Shown piece after piece: positions 1-8,371 of a DNA stretch of 37,873 nucleotides. Under the pieces are notes generated by a model. That model did not search any database. It was not told where the DNA came from and saw only the letters and a list, made by a program, of their open reading frames with translations. The position numbers and the translations under genes are program-made. The stretch comes from JAYFRE01 sp034926235 (GTDB lineage: Bacteria > Pseudomonadota > Alphaproteobacteria > Rhodospirillales > Magnetospirillaceae). Positions within the stretch are counted from its first letter, which is position 1; every line of letters begins with the position of its first letter. The stretch covers positions 1 through 37,873 of the forward strand of contig JAYFRE010000152.1 in the NCBI GenBank assembly GCA_034926235.1. The letters run 5' to 3'.

Positions 1-797
1 CCGAGGCCGAACGGGTCGCGGCGGCGGTACGGGACGGCGCGCATGGACGGCGGCGGAGCGGGGCAGGAGACGATTTCTGGCAAATCCGCCCCTATCGGCC
101 GGGCGATCCGGCGGCGGCCGTGGATTGGCGGCAATCGGGCAAATCCGACCGGCTTTATGTGCGCGAGAACGAGTGGACGGCGGCCGAGACGGTCTGGTTG
201 TGGGTTGATGATTCGGCGTCGATGCGCTGGCGGTCGGTGACGCGGTTGCCGGAAAAAAGACAGCGGGCCCATGTGATCGCGCTGGCGCTCGCTTTCCTCC
301 TGATCGAGGCGGGCGAGAGGGTCGGCGTTCTGGGACAAGACGAAACGCCGGTTTCGGATCGGGCCGGGATCGCCCGGTTGGCGGCGATGTTGACCGCTCC
401 GGCTGACGGCGAGGCCCTGCCCCGGGAGGTTCCGCGTGAGCGTGGCCATCTGGTGCTGTTTTCCGATTTTCTGTCGCCCGAGGATGTTGTCGATCCTTGG
501 TTGCAGGGGCTGTCCGGGCGCGGGGCCAAAGGACATCTGGTCCAAATTCTCGATCCGGCCGAGATTGATTTTCCCTATCAAGGACGGGTGCTGTTTTCCG
601 GGTTGGAAGGGGAACCGGCCTATCGGAGCGAACGCGCCGAGGATCTGGTCCACGCTTACACCGCCCGGTTGGCGGCGTTGCAGGATCGGCTTGCCGGGCA
701 GGCGCGGCATTTGGGCTGGTCCATCGATGCCGCGCGGACCGACGAGGCGGCACAGGCGGCGCTGATAAGGCTGCATGCCGCGGTGGGGGGGATCTGA
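1..797 (+). CDS. DUF58 domain protein (MoxR-associated, VWA-like), 5' truncated
   Basis: The reading frame is open from the left edge (codons from base 3) and stops with TGA at 795-797, so the N-terminus lies outside the window. Upstream of the first internal GTG (120) the frame already reads the DUF58 signature, with GRRRSGAGDDFWQIRPYRPG encoded around 45-107 and then DWRQS. This shows that the gene does not start at 120. A DxSxS MIDAS-like motif (DDSASM, near 208-225) follows, as in von Willebrand factor A folds. DUF58 proteins are usually encoded just after a MoxR AAA+ ATPase and before BatA-like membrane proteins. Here the next two genes are of that kind, so a MoxR gene is expected just left of the window. 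The role is inferred to be assembly or maturation of envelope complexes; no substrate is known. Confidence 0.9.
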   Translation, partial: EAERVAAAVRDGAHGRRRSGAGDDFWQIRPYRPGDPAAAVDWRQSGKSDRLYVRENEWTAAETVWLWVDDSASMRWRSVTRLPEKRQRAHVIALALAFLLIEAGERVGVLGQDETPVSDRAGIARLAAMLTAPADGEALPREVPRERGHLVLFSDFLSPEDVVDPWLQGLSGRGAKGHLVQILDPAEIDFPYQGRVLFSGLEGEPAYRSERAEDLVHAYTARLAALQDRLAGQARHLGWSIDAARTDEAAQAALIRLHAAVGGI

Positions 798-801
798 CGC
801 G

Positions 802-3471
802 ATGGGTCTTTCCTTCACCACGCCCTGGGCGCTGTCCGCGTTTCTGATGCTGCCGCTTTTGTGGTGGCTGCTGCGTGCGGTGCCGCCGCCGCCGCGCCGC
901 CAGGATTTCCCTGCCGTTCGGCTGCTGTCCGGCCTGTCCGTCCGACGCGGGACTCCGGCGCGGACGCCGCTTTGGCTGATGGCGCTGAGGATGGTTCTGG
1001 CCGCGCTGGCGATTCTGGCTGCGGCGGGGCCGGTTCTCGATTCCACGCCGTCCAAGGTCGATGGTCCGGTGCTGATCGTGCTCGACAATGGCTGGGCGTC
1101 GGCCAAGGACTGGTCCCGGCGTCGCGACGCGATGGAGGGGCTGGTCGAGGCGGCGGCGCGCGCGGGCCGCGCGGTGGCGATCCTGCCCACGGCGGAACCG
1201 GCGGATGGGCGCGGCGTGGCCGCCACCCGGCTGATGGCCGCCTCCGAGGCCAGGCAGGCGATCGGCGCTTTGGCGCCGCACCCCTGGGCTGTGGACCGTC
1301 GCGCCGCGCTAGCCGCGCTGGCGGGTTTGCCCGCTTTGCCCACCTGGCGCGTGGTGTGGCTGTCCGATGGCCTGGACGGTCCGGATGCGGCGGCGTTCGG
1401 CCGTGCGTTGAAAGCGTTGGGCCGGCTTGAACTGGTCGTCCCCGCCGAAGGGGGGGCGGCCCGGTTGTTGGCGCAGCCCGATCCGTCCCGCCCGGTTCTG
1501 GAAACGAGCGTGATGCGCGCCGATAGGAGCCATGCGGGGTCGGTGGCGGTGTTGGCGCAGGATTCGTCGGGGCGGGTTCTGGCGCGCGGAGAAGCCATGT
1601 TCGCTTCCGGCGACGATCAAGTCGCTCTGTCTTTGCCGATGCCGGCCGAACAGCGCAATCGCGTGAACAGTCTTAAGATCGAAGGTGAAGAAGGCGCAGG
1701 CGCGGTGGTGCTGCTTGACGAGCGGTTCCGCCGCCGTCCGGTGGGGCTGGCGGACCGGGGTGCTGCGGGGGCGACGCCTTTGCTCGACGATCTTTATTAT
1801 GCCGAACGGGCGTTAAGCGCGCGGACAGAGGTTCGCCGTGCGCCGTTGGCCGATCTTTTGGCCCAGCCGCCGGCTCTGATCCTGTTGCCGGATGCCGGCG
1901 ATCTGACCCGAGAGGACCGTACCGCCTTGCGCTCCTGGATCGAATCCGGCGGGGTTTTGGTTCGGCTGGCGGGACCGAATCTGGCCCGTAGTCCCGACGA
2001 GCTTTTGCCGGTTCGGCTGCTCCAAGGCGGGCGGACCCTGGGCGGGGCGATGAGCTGGACTCAGCCGATGGCGGTTGCGCCGATGGACCCGCGGGGACCG
2101 TTCGCCGGGCTTGATTCGCCACCGGATGCCGTCGTGCGCGCCCAAGTTCTGGCCGAACCCGCCATCGATCTGGCGGAGAAGAGCTGGGCCCGTCTGTCCG
2201 ACGGCACGCCTTTGGTCACCGGAGAGCCCCTAGGCAAAGGATGGCTGGTGCTGATCCATACCACGGTTCGCCCGGATTGGAGCGATCTCGGCCTGTCGGG
2301 CCTGTTCCCGGCGATGTTGGACCGGCTGTTGGGGTTGGCGCAGGGCCAGACGGGGGGCGGGGCCGGCACGATGTTGCCTCCGTTCCTGCTACTGGATGGC
2401 TGGGGGCGGTTGGGGCCGCCCTCGGAGCGGGCCGAGTCGTTGCCGGCCACAAGCTCGCCGCCGGTCACGCCGGGGCCGGCGCATCCGCCCGGCTTCTATG
2501 GCCAGGAATCAGGCCGGGTTGCCTTCAATCTGGCGTCAGCCTTGCCATTGCCGGTCCGGCTCACCCCTCCTGCCGGCGTGACGCCATCGGTTCTGGGTGA
2601 AAAACGGACGGATATCAATCTGTCCGCTCCTCTGCTGCTGGCTGCCATGATCTTGCTGTTGGCCGACATGACGGCGGTTTCAGCTTTGATGGGATTGTTC
2701 CGCCGGTCGCGGGGCGCGGTTCTGCTGGCGGTGCTGATTTTGGCCTGTCCGGACCCGTCCGGTTCTGCGCGCGCCGCCTCTCCCGACGAAGAGGCGGCCT
2801 TAAGAATCCGGCTGGCTTTCGTGATGACCGGCGACGCCAAGACCGATGCGGTCAGCCGCCTGGGACTTAAGGGCTTGTCCGAAATGTTGGCCCTCAGAAC
2901 CACCGTCGTTTTGGACGAACCGCAAGGGGTCGATATCGAGCAGGACGCGCTGGCGGTTTATCCCTTGATCTACTGGCCGGCGACGGAAACCCAGCCTGCG
3001 CCTTCCGCTGCCGCGCGGGCGCGGCTGAACGATTATCTGCGTCATGGCGGCATGATCCTGTTCGACAGCCGTGACCGGGGCGAGGGCGACGGAAGGCCGC
3101 TGGCGCGATTGGCCGGCGGTCTCGATATTCCGCGCTTGACGCTGTTGGGGGACGGGCATGCGCTGACCCGTTCCTTCTATCTTTTGAACGAATTTCCGGG
3201 CCGCTGGGCGGATGGACCGGTCTATGTCGCCGAAGATGGCGATCCGGCCAATGACAATGTCTCGCCGGTGGTGGTCGGCGGGAACGATTGGGCGGCGGCC
3301 TGGGCCGGGAACGGCTCGGGCGGGTTCCTGTTTTCCGTTCGGCCGGGCGGCGAACGCCAGCGCGAACGGGCGTTCCGTTTCGGCGTCAATCTCGTCATGG
3401 TCGCCCTGACCGGCAGCTACAAGACCGATCAGGTGCATCTGCCGGCGATTCTGGAGCGGATGCGCCGATGA
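802..3471 (+). CDS. BatA/DUF4159 domain membrane protein
   Basis: An 889-residue protein. The ATG at 802 lies 4 bases after the DUF58 stop and gives the classical BatA N-terminus (MGLSFTTPWALSAFLMLPLL), so the in-frame ATG at 775 is not preferred. Membrane segments are seen near residues 8-24 and 57-76, then a degenerate VWA-like region (VLDNGWASAKDW) that lacks the SxS of a true MIDAS. Two further hydrophobic segments lie near 606-627 and 639-652. The C-terminal part (about 665-889) matches DUF4159, including the typical ending SYKTDQVHLPAILERMRR. DUF4159 has a glutamine-amidotransferase-like fold without a demonstrated enzyme activity. The gene overlaps the next one by 4 bases (ATGA), so translation is probably coupled. 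The function is inferred only from the MoxR/Bat cluster context. Confidence 0.88.
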   Translation: MGLSFTTPWALSAFLMLPLLWWLLRAVPPPPRRQDFPAVRLLSGLSVRRGTPARTPLWLMALRMVLAALAILAAAGPVLDSTPSKVDGPVLIVLDNGWASAKDWSRRRDAMEGLVEAAARAGRAVAILPTAEPADGRGVAATRLMAASEARQAIGALAPHPWAVDRRAALAALAGLPALPTWRVVWLSDGLDGPDAAAFGRALKALGRLELVVPAEGGAARLLAQPDPSRPVLETSVMRADRSHAGSVAVLAQDSSGRVLARGEAMFASGDDQVALSLPMPAEQRNRVNSLKIEGEEGAGAVVLLDERFRRRPVGLADRGAAGATPLLDDLYYAERALSARTEVRRAPLADLLAQPPALILLPDAGDLTREDRTALRSWIESGGVLVRLAGPNLARSPDELLPVRLLQGGRTLGGAMSWTQPMAVAPMDPRGPFAGLDSPPDAVVRAQVLAEPAIDLAEKSWARLSDGTPLVTGEPLGKGWLVLIHTTVRPDWSDLGLSGLFPAMLDRLLGLAQGQTGGGAGTMLPPFLLLDGWGRLGPPSERAESLPATSSPPVTPGPAHPPGFYGQESGRVAFNLASALPLPVRLTPPAGVTPSVLGEKRTDINLSAPLLLAAMILLLADMTAVSALMGLFRRSRGAVLLAVLILACPDPSGSARAASPDEEAALRIRLAFVMTGDAKTDAVSRLGLKGLSEMLALRTTVVLDEPQGVDIEQDALAVYPLIYWPATETQPAPSAAARARLNDYLRHGGMILFDSRDRGEGDGRPLARLAGGLDIPRLTLLGDGHALTRSFYLLNEFPGRWADGPVYVAEDGDPANDNVSPVVVGGNDWAAAWAGNGSGGFLFSVRPGGERQRERAFRFGVNLVMVALTGSYKTDQVHLPAILERMRR

Positions 3472-5507
3472 GTGTTTCAGGTCTTTTCCCCTGGCTGCCC
3501 TGGTGGGTGGCGATCGCTTTGTTCGCGGCGGTTCTTGGTCTGGCGCTGTGGGGCTGGATCAAGGGCGGCGTTCGGGGACTGTTCTGGCATGCGATTCCGG
3601 CCTTGGTTTTCACGCTGGCCCTGGCCGATCCCCGCCTGATCCACGAACGATCCCATCCTTTGGACGATGTCGCCCTGGTCCTTTTGGATGAAAGCCCCAG
3701 CATGATGATCGGCGCGCGCGCGGCCCAAGCCGAGCAGGCGGCAGCCGAGGCGGTCGCCCGGCTGAAGGCGTTGCCCGGGCTCGATGTCCGCCTTGTCCGC
3801 CACCAGAACCGCGAAGGGCAGGATGAGGGGACGCGCTTGTTCGCCACCCTGGATGCGGCGCTGGCCGATCTGCCGCGCCGGCGTCTGGCTGGTGTGGTGA
3901 TGATCACCGATGGCGCGGTCGCGGATGCTCCCGAACGGACTGATCCGTCCTTTCCGCTGCATCTGTTGCTGGCGGGAAGCAAAAACGAACGTGACCGCCG
4001 CTTGACGCTGGAGAACGCGCCTGCTTTCGGGTTGGTCGGCTCGACCGTGGCCGTGTCGTTCAAGATCGACGACCCCGGTCATGACGAATCCGTGCCCGTA
4101 TCGATTAGGATCGATGGCGGCGAGCTGAAACGGCGGCCGGTGCTGCCGAACCGGCTGCAAACGATCGCGGTTCCGATAATCCATGCCGGACAGACCATCG
4201 TCGAAATCGAGGCCGAGGCCGCGCCGGACGAACTTTCCCGCGACAACAACCGCGCCATCCTGTCCATCTCAGGCGTGAGGGACCGGTTGCGGGTGCTGCT
4301 GGTTTCAGGCGAGCCGCATGTCGGCGGGCGAACCTGGCGCAATCTGTTGAAAGCCGATCCGTCCGTCGATCTGGTCCATTTCACCATCCTGCGCGAGACC
4401 GAGAAAAACGATCCCACGCCCTTGCAGGATTTGTCCTTGATCGCCTTCCCGGTCCGGGAACTGTTCGAGCGGCGCTTGAACGAGTTCGATCTGGTCATCC
4501 TGGACCGCTATCACCGGTCGGCCTTCTTGACACCGGAATATTACCAGAATCTGGCCGATTACGTGCAGAAGGGCGGTGCGCTGCTGATGGCGGCGGGACC
4601 GGAATTCGGTCATTCCGACAGCCTTTACGATACGCCTCTGGCCTCGGTGCTGCCCGCCGCGCCGACAGGCGAGGTCGTCGAAGGTCCGTTCAAGCCCAGG
4701 ATCACTGCCCTGGGCCGGCGGCATCCGGTGACGGCGGATTTGCCGGGCGCGGGCGGGAAAGAACCGGATTGGGGACCGTGGGTGCGCCGGATCGGCGCCG
4801 AGATGCGAGGTTCGGGACAGGTGGTGATGGCGGCGGCGGACGGGCAGCCGCTCTTGGTGCTGAAACGAGCCGGGGCGGGGCGGGTGGCGTCGCTTTTGAG
4901 CGATTCGGCCTGGCTGTGGGGACGCGGCTGGCGGGGCGGCGGGCCGCAGGCGGAATTGCTGCGCCGTCTGGCTCATTGGCTGATGAAGGAAACCGAGCTT
5001 GAGGAAGAAAGGCTGAAAGCCGAAATCCGCGATCGCCGGCTTTGGATCGAACGGCGGAGTCTGACCCCCGGGCCGGTCAGGATCGAGGTGACCGCCCCCG
5101 ATGGCGCGTCCCGGTCGCTTGATCTGTCCGCCGGCGAAGATGGCCGCATTCAGACCAGCTTGCCTGCGGATCAAGCGGGATTGTGGCGGGTGTCGGATGG
5201 TCTGCGGACGGCCCTGGCCGCCGCCGGACCGCTCGATCCTGTTGAAATGGCCGACCCGCGCGCCGGTCCGGAGCGGATCGCCCCAGCACTGGCGGCCGGC
5301 GGCGGCGGCGTACACTGGATTGAGGACGGAATGGTGGAGATGCGGCGCGTCCGTGGCGCGGCGGCGGGGCCGTCCTGGTTCGGATTTAGCGTCCGGGACG
5401 TACGAAGCGTCGATTCCGTCGAGGATATCCCGATGATTCCTCCCATTTTCCTGCTGTTCGCCGGATTGGGGGGGCTGGTGCTGGCTTGGTGGCGGCAGGG
5501 AAGATAA
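3468..5507 (+). CDS. Membrane protein with VWA-like and glutamine amidotransferase-like domains
   Basis: A 679-residue protein. The start ATG at 3468 overlaps the previous stop (ATGA), which is more convincing than longer in-frame extensions running through the DUF4159 gene. Two N-terminal hydrophobic segments (about residues 10-30 and 38-54) are followed by a VWA-like start with an intact DxSxS motif (DESPSM, D74-S78). A class I glutamine amidotransferase-like region begins near residue 283 (VLLVSGEPHVGGR) and includes the stretch LADYVQKGGALLMAAGPEF. No Cys-His-Glu triad is evident, so enzymatic activity is unlikely. A final membrane helix lies at about 656-672. With the two preceding genes it forms the membrane module of a MoxR-type cluster, probably acting in the cell envelope; the precise role is unknown. 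Confidence 0.85.
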   Translation: MSVSGLFPWLPWWVAIALFAAVLGLALWGWIKGGVRGLFWHAIPALVFTLALADPRLIHERSHPLDDVALVLLDESPSMMIGARAAQAEQAAAEAVARLKALPGLDVRLVRHQNREGQDEGTRLFATLDAALADLPRRRLAGVVMITDGAVADAPERTDPSFPLHLLLAGSKNERDRRLTLENAPAFGLVGSTVAVSFKIDDPGHDESVPVSIRIDGGELKRRPVLPNRLQTIAVPIIHAGQTIVEIEAEAAPDELSRDNNRAILSISGVRDRLRVLLVSGEPHVGGRTWRNLLKADPSVDLVHFTILRETEKNDPTPLQDLSLIAFPVRELFERRLNEFDLVILDRYHRSAFLTPEYYQNLADYVQKGGALLMAAGPEFGHSDSLYDTPLASVLPAAPTGEVVEGPFKPRITALGRRHPVTADLPGAGGKEPDWGPWVRRIGAEMRGSGQVVMAAADGQPLLVLKRAGAGRVASLLSDSAWLWGRGWRGGGPQAELLRRLAHWLMKETELEEERLKAEIRDRRLWIERRSLTPGPVRIEVTAPDGASRSLDLSAGEDGRIQTSLPADQAGLWRVSDGLRTALAAAGPLDPVEMADPRAGPERIAPALAAGGGGVHWIEDGMVEMRRVRGAAAGPSWFGFSVRDVRSVDSVEDIPMIPPIFLLFAGLGGLVLAWWRQGR

Positions 5508-5536
5508 CGAGGGTCTGTCCAACCCTGGCTCTTGTT

Positions 5537-5548
5537 AAGGAGGTGATC
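5537..5548 (+). promoter_or_regulatory. 12-base Shine-Dalgarno sequence
   Basis: AAGGAGGTGATC is perfectly complementary over 12 bases to the usual bacterial 16S rRNA 3' end (GATCACCTCCTT). It lies in the 97-base gap between the membrane cluster and the diguanylate cyclase. The nearest sensibly placed start is the GTG at 5555, 11 bases after GGAGG, which opens a 24-codon frame. It is too far (more than 60 bases) from the cyclase ATG at 5605 to serve it directly. Confidence 0.6.
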
Positions 5549-5554
5549 GTTCCC

Positions 5555-5629
5555 GTGAAACGTGATACCCCTTTAGAGGAGAGGACGAAGGCGGGGCGGC
5601 TCGTATGGAGAACGCGGTTCTGGCGGTGA
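5555..5629 (+). CDS. 24-residue upstream ORF coupled to diguanylate cyclase (candidate)
   Basis: GTG start at 5555, downstream of the 12-base Shine-Dalgarno sequence at 5537-5548, and TGA at 5627-5629. The peptide is short and basic (it begins VKRDTPLEER and ends RFWR) and is not recognised. The frame overlaps the beginning of the diguanylate cyclase gene. Its stop overlaps an in-frame cyclase ATG as TGATG (5627-5631), the arrangement typical of termination-reinitiation coupling. It could be a regulatory upstream frame or a chance open frame; only the strong ribosome-binding sequence argues for translation. Confidence 0.35.
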   Translation: MKRDTPLEERTKAGRLVWRTRFWR

Positions 5630-6732
5630 TGGATGGACGCCTGGCGTCTCTGCTGGAAGCATGGAACCGGGCTATGTCTGTGGCTGGCCGGATCGATGCC
5701 CCGCTGGAGGAATTCTCCGATCATGCCGACCATCTGATCGTGATCAATGTCGCCAACGGCCAGTTTCACTACGCCCATTACGGCAAGGCTTTCGCCCAGG
5801 AATTCGGGCTCGATCTGAGCGGACATACGATTGATCTGCTGCCGACCGAGATTCTGCCGATCAAACGGCGTCTCATGCTGGAATTCGAATATAATTTCGT
5901 CCGCAGCGCCGGACGTCCGTTGTGGCGGTCCTACACGGCACCCTTCGAAGGCGGCTATTCCATGACATGGCAGCGTCTGGTTCTGCCGAACGGTCCGGAC
6001 CGGCTGATTACCAGCGCCTATCCGGTGCCGTCGATGCCGTCGGAAAAGGAAAGCGAAGCAGCCGCTCTTTTGCGGCTGGTGATTGAACGGGTGCCGGTGG
6101 TGCTGGACGCCGGCGGATGCGTGAACGATCTGGTGCTGTCGCTGAAAACCTTCACCGACGCCCAGCAGCATGTAGCCGAACTTGAAACACTGGCGGCTCT
6201 GGACGCTCTGACCGGAGTGGCCAATTTGCGCCATTTCCACCGATTGGCGTCGCTGGAACTGGACCATGCCCGCCGCATGGTGCGTCCTTTCTCGGTGCTG
6301 ATGCTCGATCTCGACCATTTCAAGCTGGTCAATGACCGTTTCGGCCATGCGGCCGGTAATCAGGCGCTGAAACTGTTCGCCAATATCTGCCGCGGCGCGT
6401 TGCGCGACGGCGATATTTTGGGGCGCGTCGGCGGCGAGGAATTCGCCATTACCCTGCCCAACACCAATGCGGAAGGCGCGCTTCGGACCGCCGAACGCTT
6501 GCGCGCCCAGGTGGAGGCGGCGCGGCTGACCCTGCCCGATGGCCAGCAATTAAGCCTGACGGTCAGCATCGGGGTGATGTCCTGCATCCCGGGATACCGG
6601 CAGGTGGATATCGGCGACAACTCGCCTTTGACCCAGTTGATGGCCTGCGCCGATACCGCGCTCTATCGGGCCAAGGGGGGCGGACGCAACCGCGTCATGA
6701 TTTATGAGGCCGAAGCCGAATCTCTAGGGTGA
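5605..6732 (+). CDS. PAS-GGDEF diguanylate cyclase
   Basis: A 375-residue protein that makes cyclic di-GMP from two GTP. Residues about 35-145 look like a PAS-type sensor domain (GQFHYAHYGKAFAQEFGLDL, ending near LITSAYPVP). After a linker, the GGDEF domain runs from about 195 to 365. The active-site motif is GGEEF (276-280), a functional variant, and an intact inhibitory-site RxxD (R267-D270) lies exactly five residues before it, so product feedback inhibition is expected. DLDHFKLVNDRFGH is the usual substrate and metal-binding stretch. There are no membrane segments, so the protein is cytoplasmic. The ATG at 5605 is the first in-frame start after a stop at 5563, but its ribosome-binding site is weak. 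The next ATG (5629, residue 9) overlaps the stop of the upstream small frame and may be the real start. The ligand of the PAS domain is unknown. Confidence 0.92.
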   Translation: MENAVLAVMDGRLASLLEAWNRAMSVAGRIDAPLEEFSDHADHLIVINVANGQFHYAHYGKAFAQEFGLDLSGHTIDLLPTEILPIKRRLMLEFEYNFVRSAGRPLWRSYTAPFEGGYSMTWQRLVLPNGPDRLITSAYPVPSMPSEKESEAAALLRLVIERVPVVLDAGGCVNDLVLSLKTFTDAQQHVAELETLAALDALTGVANLRHFHRLASLELDHARRMVRPFSVLMLDLDHFKLVNDRFGHAAGNQALKLFANICRGALRDGDILGRVGGEEFAITLPNTNAEGALRTAERLRAQVEAARLTLPDGQQLSLTVSIGVMSCIPGYRQVDIGDNSPLTQLMACADTALYRAKGGGRNRVMIYEAEAESLG

Positions 6733-6769
6733 AGCCTTGCTGTGACCGACCCGTCCGGGGAAGGGAGCA

Positions 6770-7297
6770 TCAATCGTCGGGTCCGCCCCAATGTACGACT
6801 TTCCAGACCCCGCCAGCTTCTGGACGGAGAAGAAAACGCTGCGGCGGTTCGCCTGTCGGCGGCGCGGATTTGCCCGGTTCTCCGTCGCGCAACTCGATGA
6901 GGTAGAGAATGTCGCCAGCTCGCGCCTGGGACAGGGCCGGTTCGGCTTTACCGACCGGGCGCGTCTCGACGATGCGATAGGCCAGATAGCCGGTCTCAGC
7001 TTGAGACGCGGCGAAAACCGAATCATAGACTCCCGCGCCGTCATCGACCATGCGGCACAGATCGGGCTGATTACGCTGGAAGCAGGCCAGCAGGGTTTCG
7101 GCTGCGCAGAGTGGATTTCGGGGCGCGCCGATGCAGGCGCTGGACGTGGTGGCGGGATTGGCGGTGATGTAGCGCCATGGGCCGGGCGATCCGCCGGGCG
7201 GCGGCGCCATCTGTGCGCAGGCCAGCAGGGGCGAAGCGGCGAGAAGTGTCGCTAAGCGGCGGGCAAGGCCGGATCGGGATAGGGGAGCGGACGGCAT
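6770..7297 (-). CDS. Small hypothetical lipoprotein
   Basis: A 175-residue protein read on the minus strand. The start at 7297 gives a short basic N-terminus, a hydrophobic stretch and a lipobox ending LLAC (LATLLAASPLLACAQ), so it is predicted to be lipidated and periplasm-facing. The longer frame upstream overlaps uppP and lacks a signal sequence. The mature part contains four cysteines (in SACIGAPRNPLCAAETLLACF and PDLCR) that could form disulfides, and it ends VWKVVHWGGPDD. I do not recognise the family. It begins 17 bases after the uppP stop on the same strand, so the two genes are probably co-transcribed. It converges with the diguanylate cyclase, 37 bases away. Confidence 0.75.
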   Translation of the reverse strand: MPSAPLSRSGLARRLATLLAASPLLACAQMAPPPGGSPGPWRYITANPATTSSACIGAPRNPLCAAETLLACFQRNQPDLCRMVDDGAGVYDSVFAASQAETGYLAYRIVETRPVGKAEPALSQARAGDILYLIELRDGEPGKSAPPTGEPPQRFLLRPEAGGVWKVVHWGGPDD

Positions 7298-7314
7298 TGC
7301 GGCGGGTTCGGTTC

Positions 7315-8112
7315 CTAGCGGATGAGCAGGAAGGCCAGGATAACCAACCCAAGCAGGATGCGGTACCAGGCGAACGGTATGAAGCCATGACGGACGATGA
7401 AGGCGATCGCCCATCGCACGACCAGCAGTGCTGCGATGAAGGCTGCGACGAATCCGATTGCGATCAGCGTCGATCCGTCGAAGGAAAGCGACTCCCAGTT
7501 GCGCAGGATCGAATAGGCCGAAGCGCCCAGCATCGTCGGGATGGCCAGGAAAAAGCTGAATTCGGCCGCCGTCTTGCGTTCGACTCCCATCAGCAGCGCC
7601 CCCATGATGGTGGCGCCCGAACGCGATACGCCGGGGATCATGGCGATGATCTGGAAGATGCCGATCTTGAATCCGGTCATCGGCGTGACCGTTTCGACCG
7701 GCGGCGTTTTGCGCCGTTCGGTGTGGCGTTCGATGATGATGATGGCGATTCCGCCCAGCACCAGGGCGATGGCGACGACGATGGGCTCGTCGAGAAGCCG
7801 GCGGACCAGGGGATAGGCGATCGCGCCCACGACCATCGCCGGCAGAAATCCCGCCAGGATCGCGAGCACGAAGTTCCGTTCGTTTCGGTCGGAGAAGAAA
7901 CCCAGAGCGGCGCGGATCAGACGGTGGCGGTAGAGAACGCAGATGGCCAGGATCGCACCGAGCTGGATGACGATCTCGAAGGTCTTGCCCGGCGGGGCCT
8001 GGAATCCGAGCAGATCGATCAGCAGCACGAGATGGCCGGTGGATGAGATCGGCAGGAATTCGGTCACTCCCTCGACCAGGCCGAGGAAGATGGCGAGCAG
8101 GATCAGAGTCAA
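7315..8112 (-). CDS. uppP: Undecaprenyl-diphosphatase UppP (BacA)
   Basis: An integral membrane phosphatase that recycles undecaprenyl diphosphate to the monophosphate lipid carrier used for peptidoglycan and polysaccharide synthesis. The signature motifs are clear: EGVTEFLPISSTGHL near the N-terminus and PGVSRSGAT in the middle, both parts of the active site. Several hydrophobic helices cover the rest. I prefer a TTG start at 8112 (265 residues, the family's usual length) because an AAGGA box lies 8 bases before it on the coding strand. An in-frame ATG at 8175 would add 21 non-conserved residues with a poor ribosome-binding site. It is transcribed divergently from the ribosomal protein operon and upstream of the small lipoprotein gene. 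Confidence 0.95.
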   Translation of the reverse strand: MTLILLAIFLGLVEGVTEFLPISSTGHLVLLIDLLGFQAPPGKTFEIVIQLGAILAICVLYRHRLIRAALGFFSDRNERNFVLAILAGFLPAMVVGAIAYPLVRRLLDEPIVVAIALVLGGIAIIIIERHTERRKTPPVETVTPMTGFKIGIFQIIAMIPGVSRSGATIMGALLMGVERKTAAEFSFFLAIPTMLGASAYSILRNWESLSFDGSTLIAIGFVAAFIAALLVVRWAIAFIVRHGFIPFAWYRILLGLVILAFLLIR

Positions 8113-8244
8113 GAGGAACGTCCTTATTATGGGGGTCTTAGGAGGCAAATCGGGCAAGCAATGGCACTGCGGCATCCGCTCGTCAATCCCGGCGAGCGTA
8201 TAGAAATCCTGCTGGGTGTATAGATAAGGGCCGGCATCCGCCGC

Positions 8245-8272
8245 TTGCGCAGGGGATCGTTTTGTGTATAGT
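8245..8272 (+). promoter_or_regulatory. Candidate sigma-70 promoter of the rpsF operon
   Basis: TTGCGC (8245-8250) and TATAGT (8267-8272) are separated by 16 bases and match the -35 and -10 consensus at 4 and 5 of 6 positions. They lie about 100 bases before rpsF, in the intergenic region shared with divergent uppP. Transcription would start near 8279, leaving a leader of about 93 bases. Confidence 0.55.
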
Positions 8273-8278
8273 GCGCCC

Positions 8279-8371
8279 TTTCCAACTCCTTGCCGGCGGA
8301 GAACAGCCGGCTATGCCCGGCGGCCCGATGGTGGGCCGGATGGGAAGAGACAAGCCATAAGGAGTGCTTGT
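8279..8371 (+). promoter_or_regulatory. Structured rpsF leader with an anti-Shine-Dalgarno segment
   Basis: ACTCCTT at 8285-8291 is perfectly complementary to AAGGAGT at 8359-8365, the ribosome-binding site of rpsF. Between them the leader can form a hairpin with CGGCCC (8321-8326) and GGGCCG (8333-8338) around a GATGGT loop, extended by an outer CCC/GGG across a small internal loop. The sequence is rich in CCG. S6:S18-binding rpsF leaders with a conserved CCG in a loop are known from several bacterial phyla, so this may be such an autoregulatory leader; the match to that motif is my inference. Confidence 0.45.

Noticed and set aside
8198..8271. Three copies of GTATAG (8198, 8218, 8266) upstream of rpsF
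   Set aside because: The spacing is irregular (20 and 48 bases). The third is part of the -10 region, and the others are probably chance or alternative -10-like sequences.
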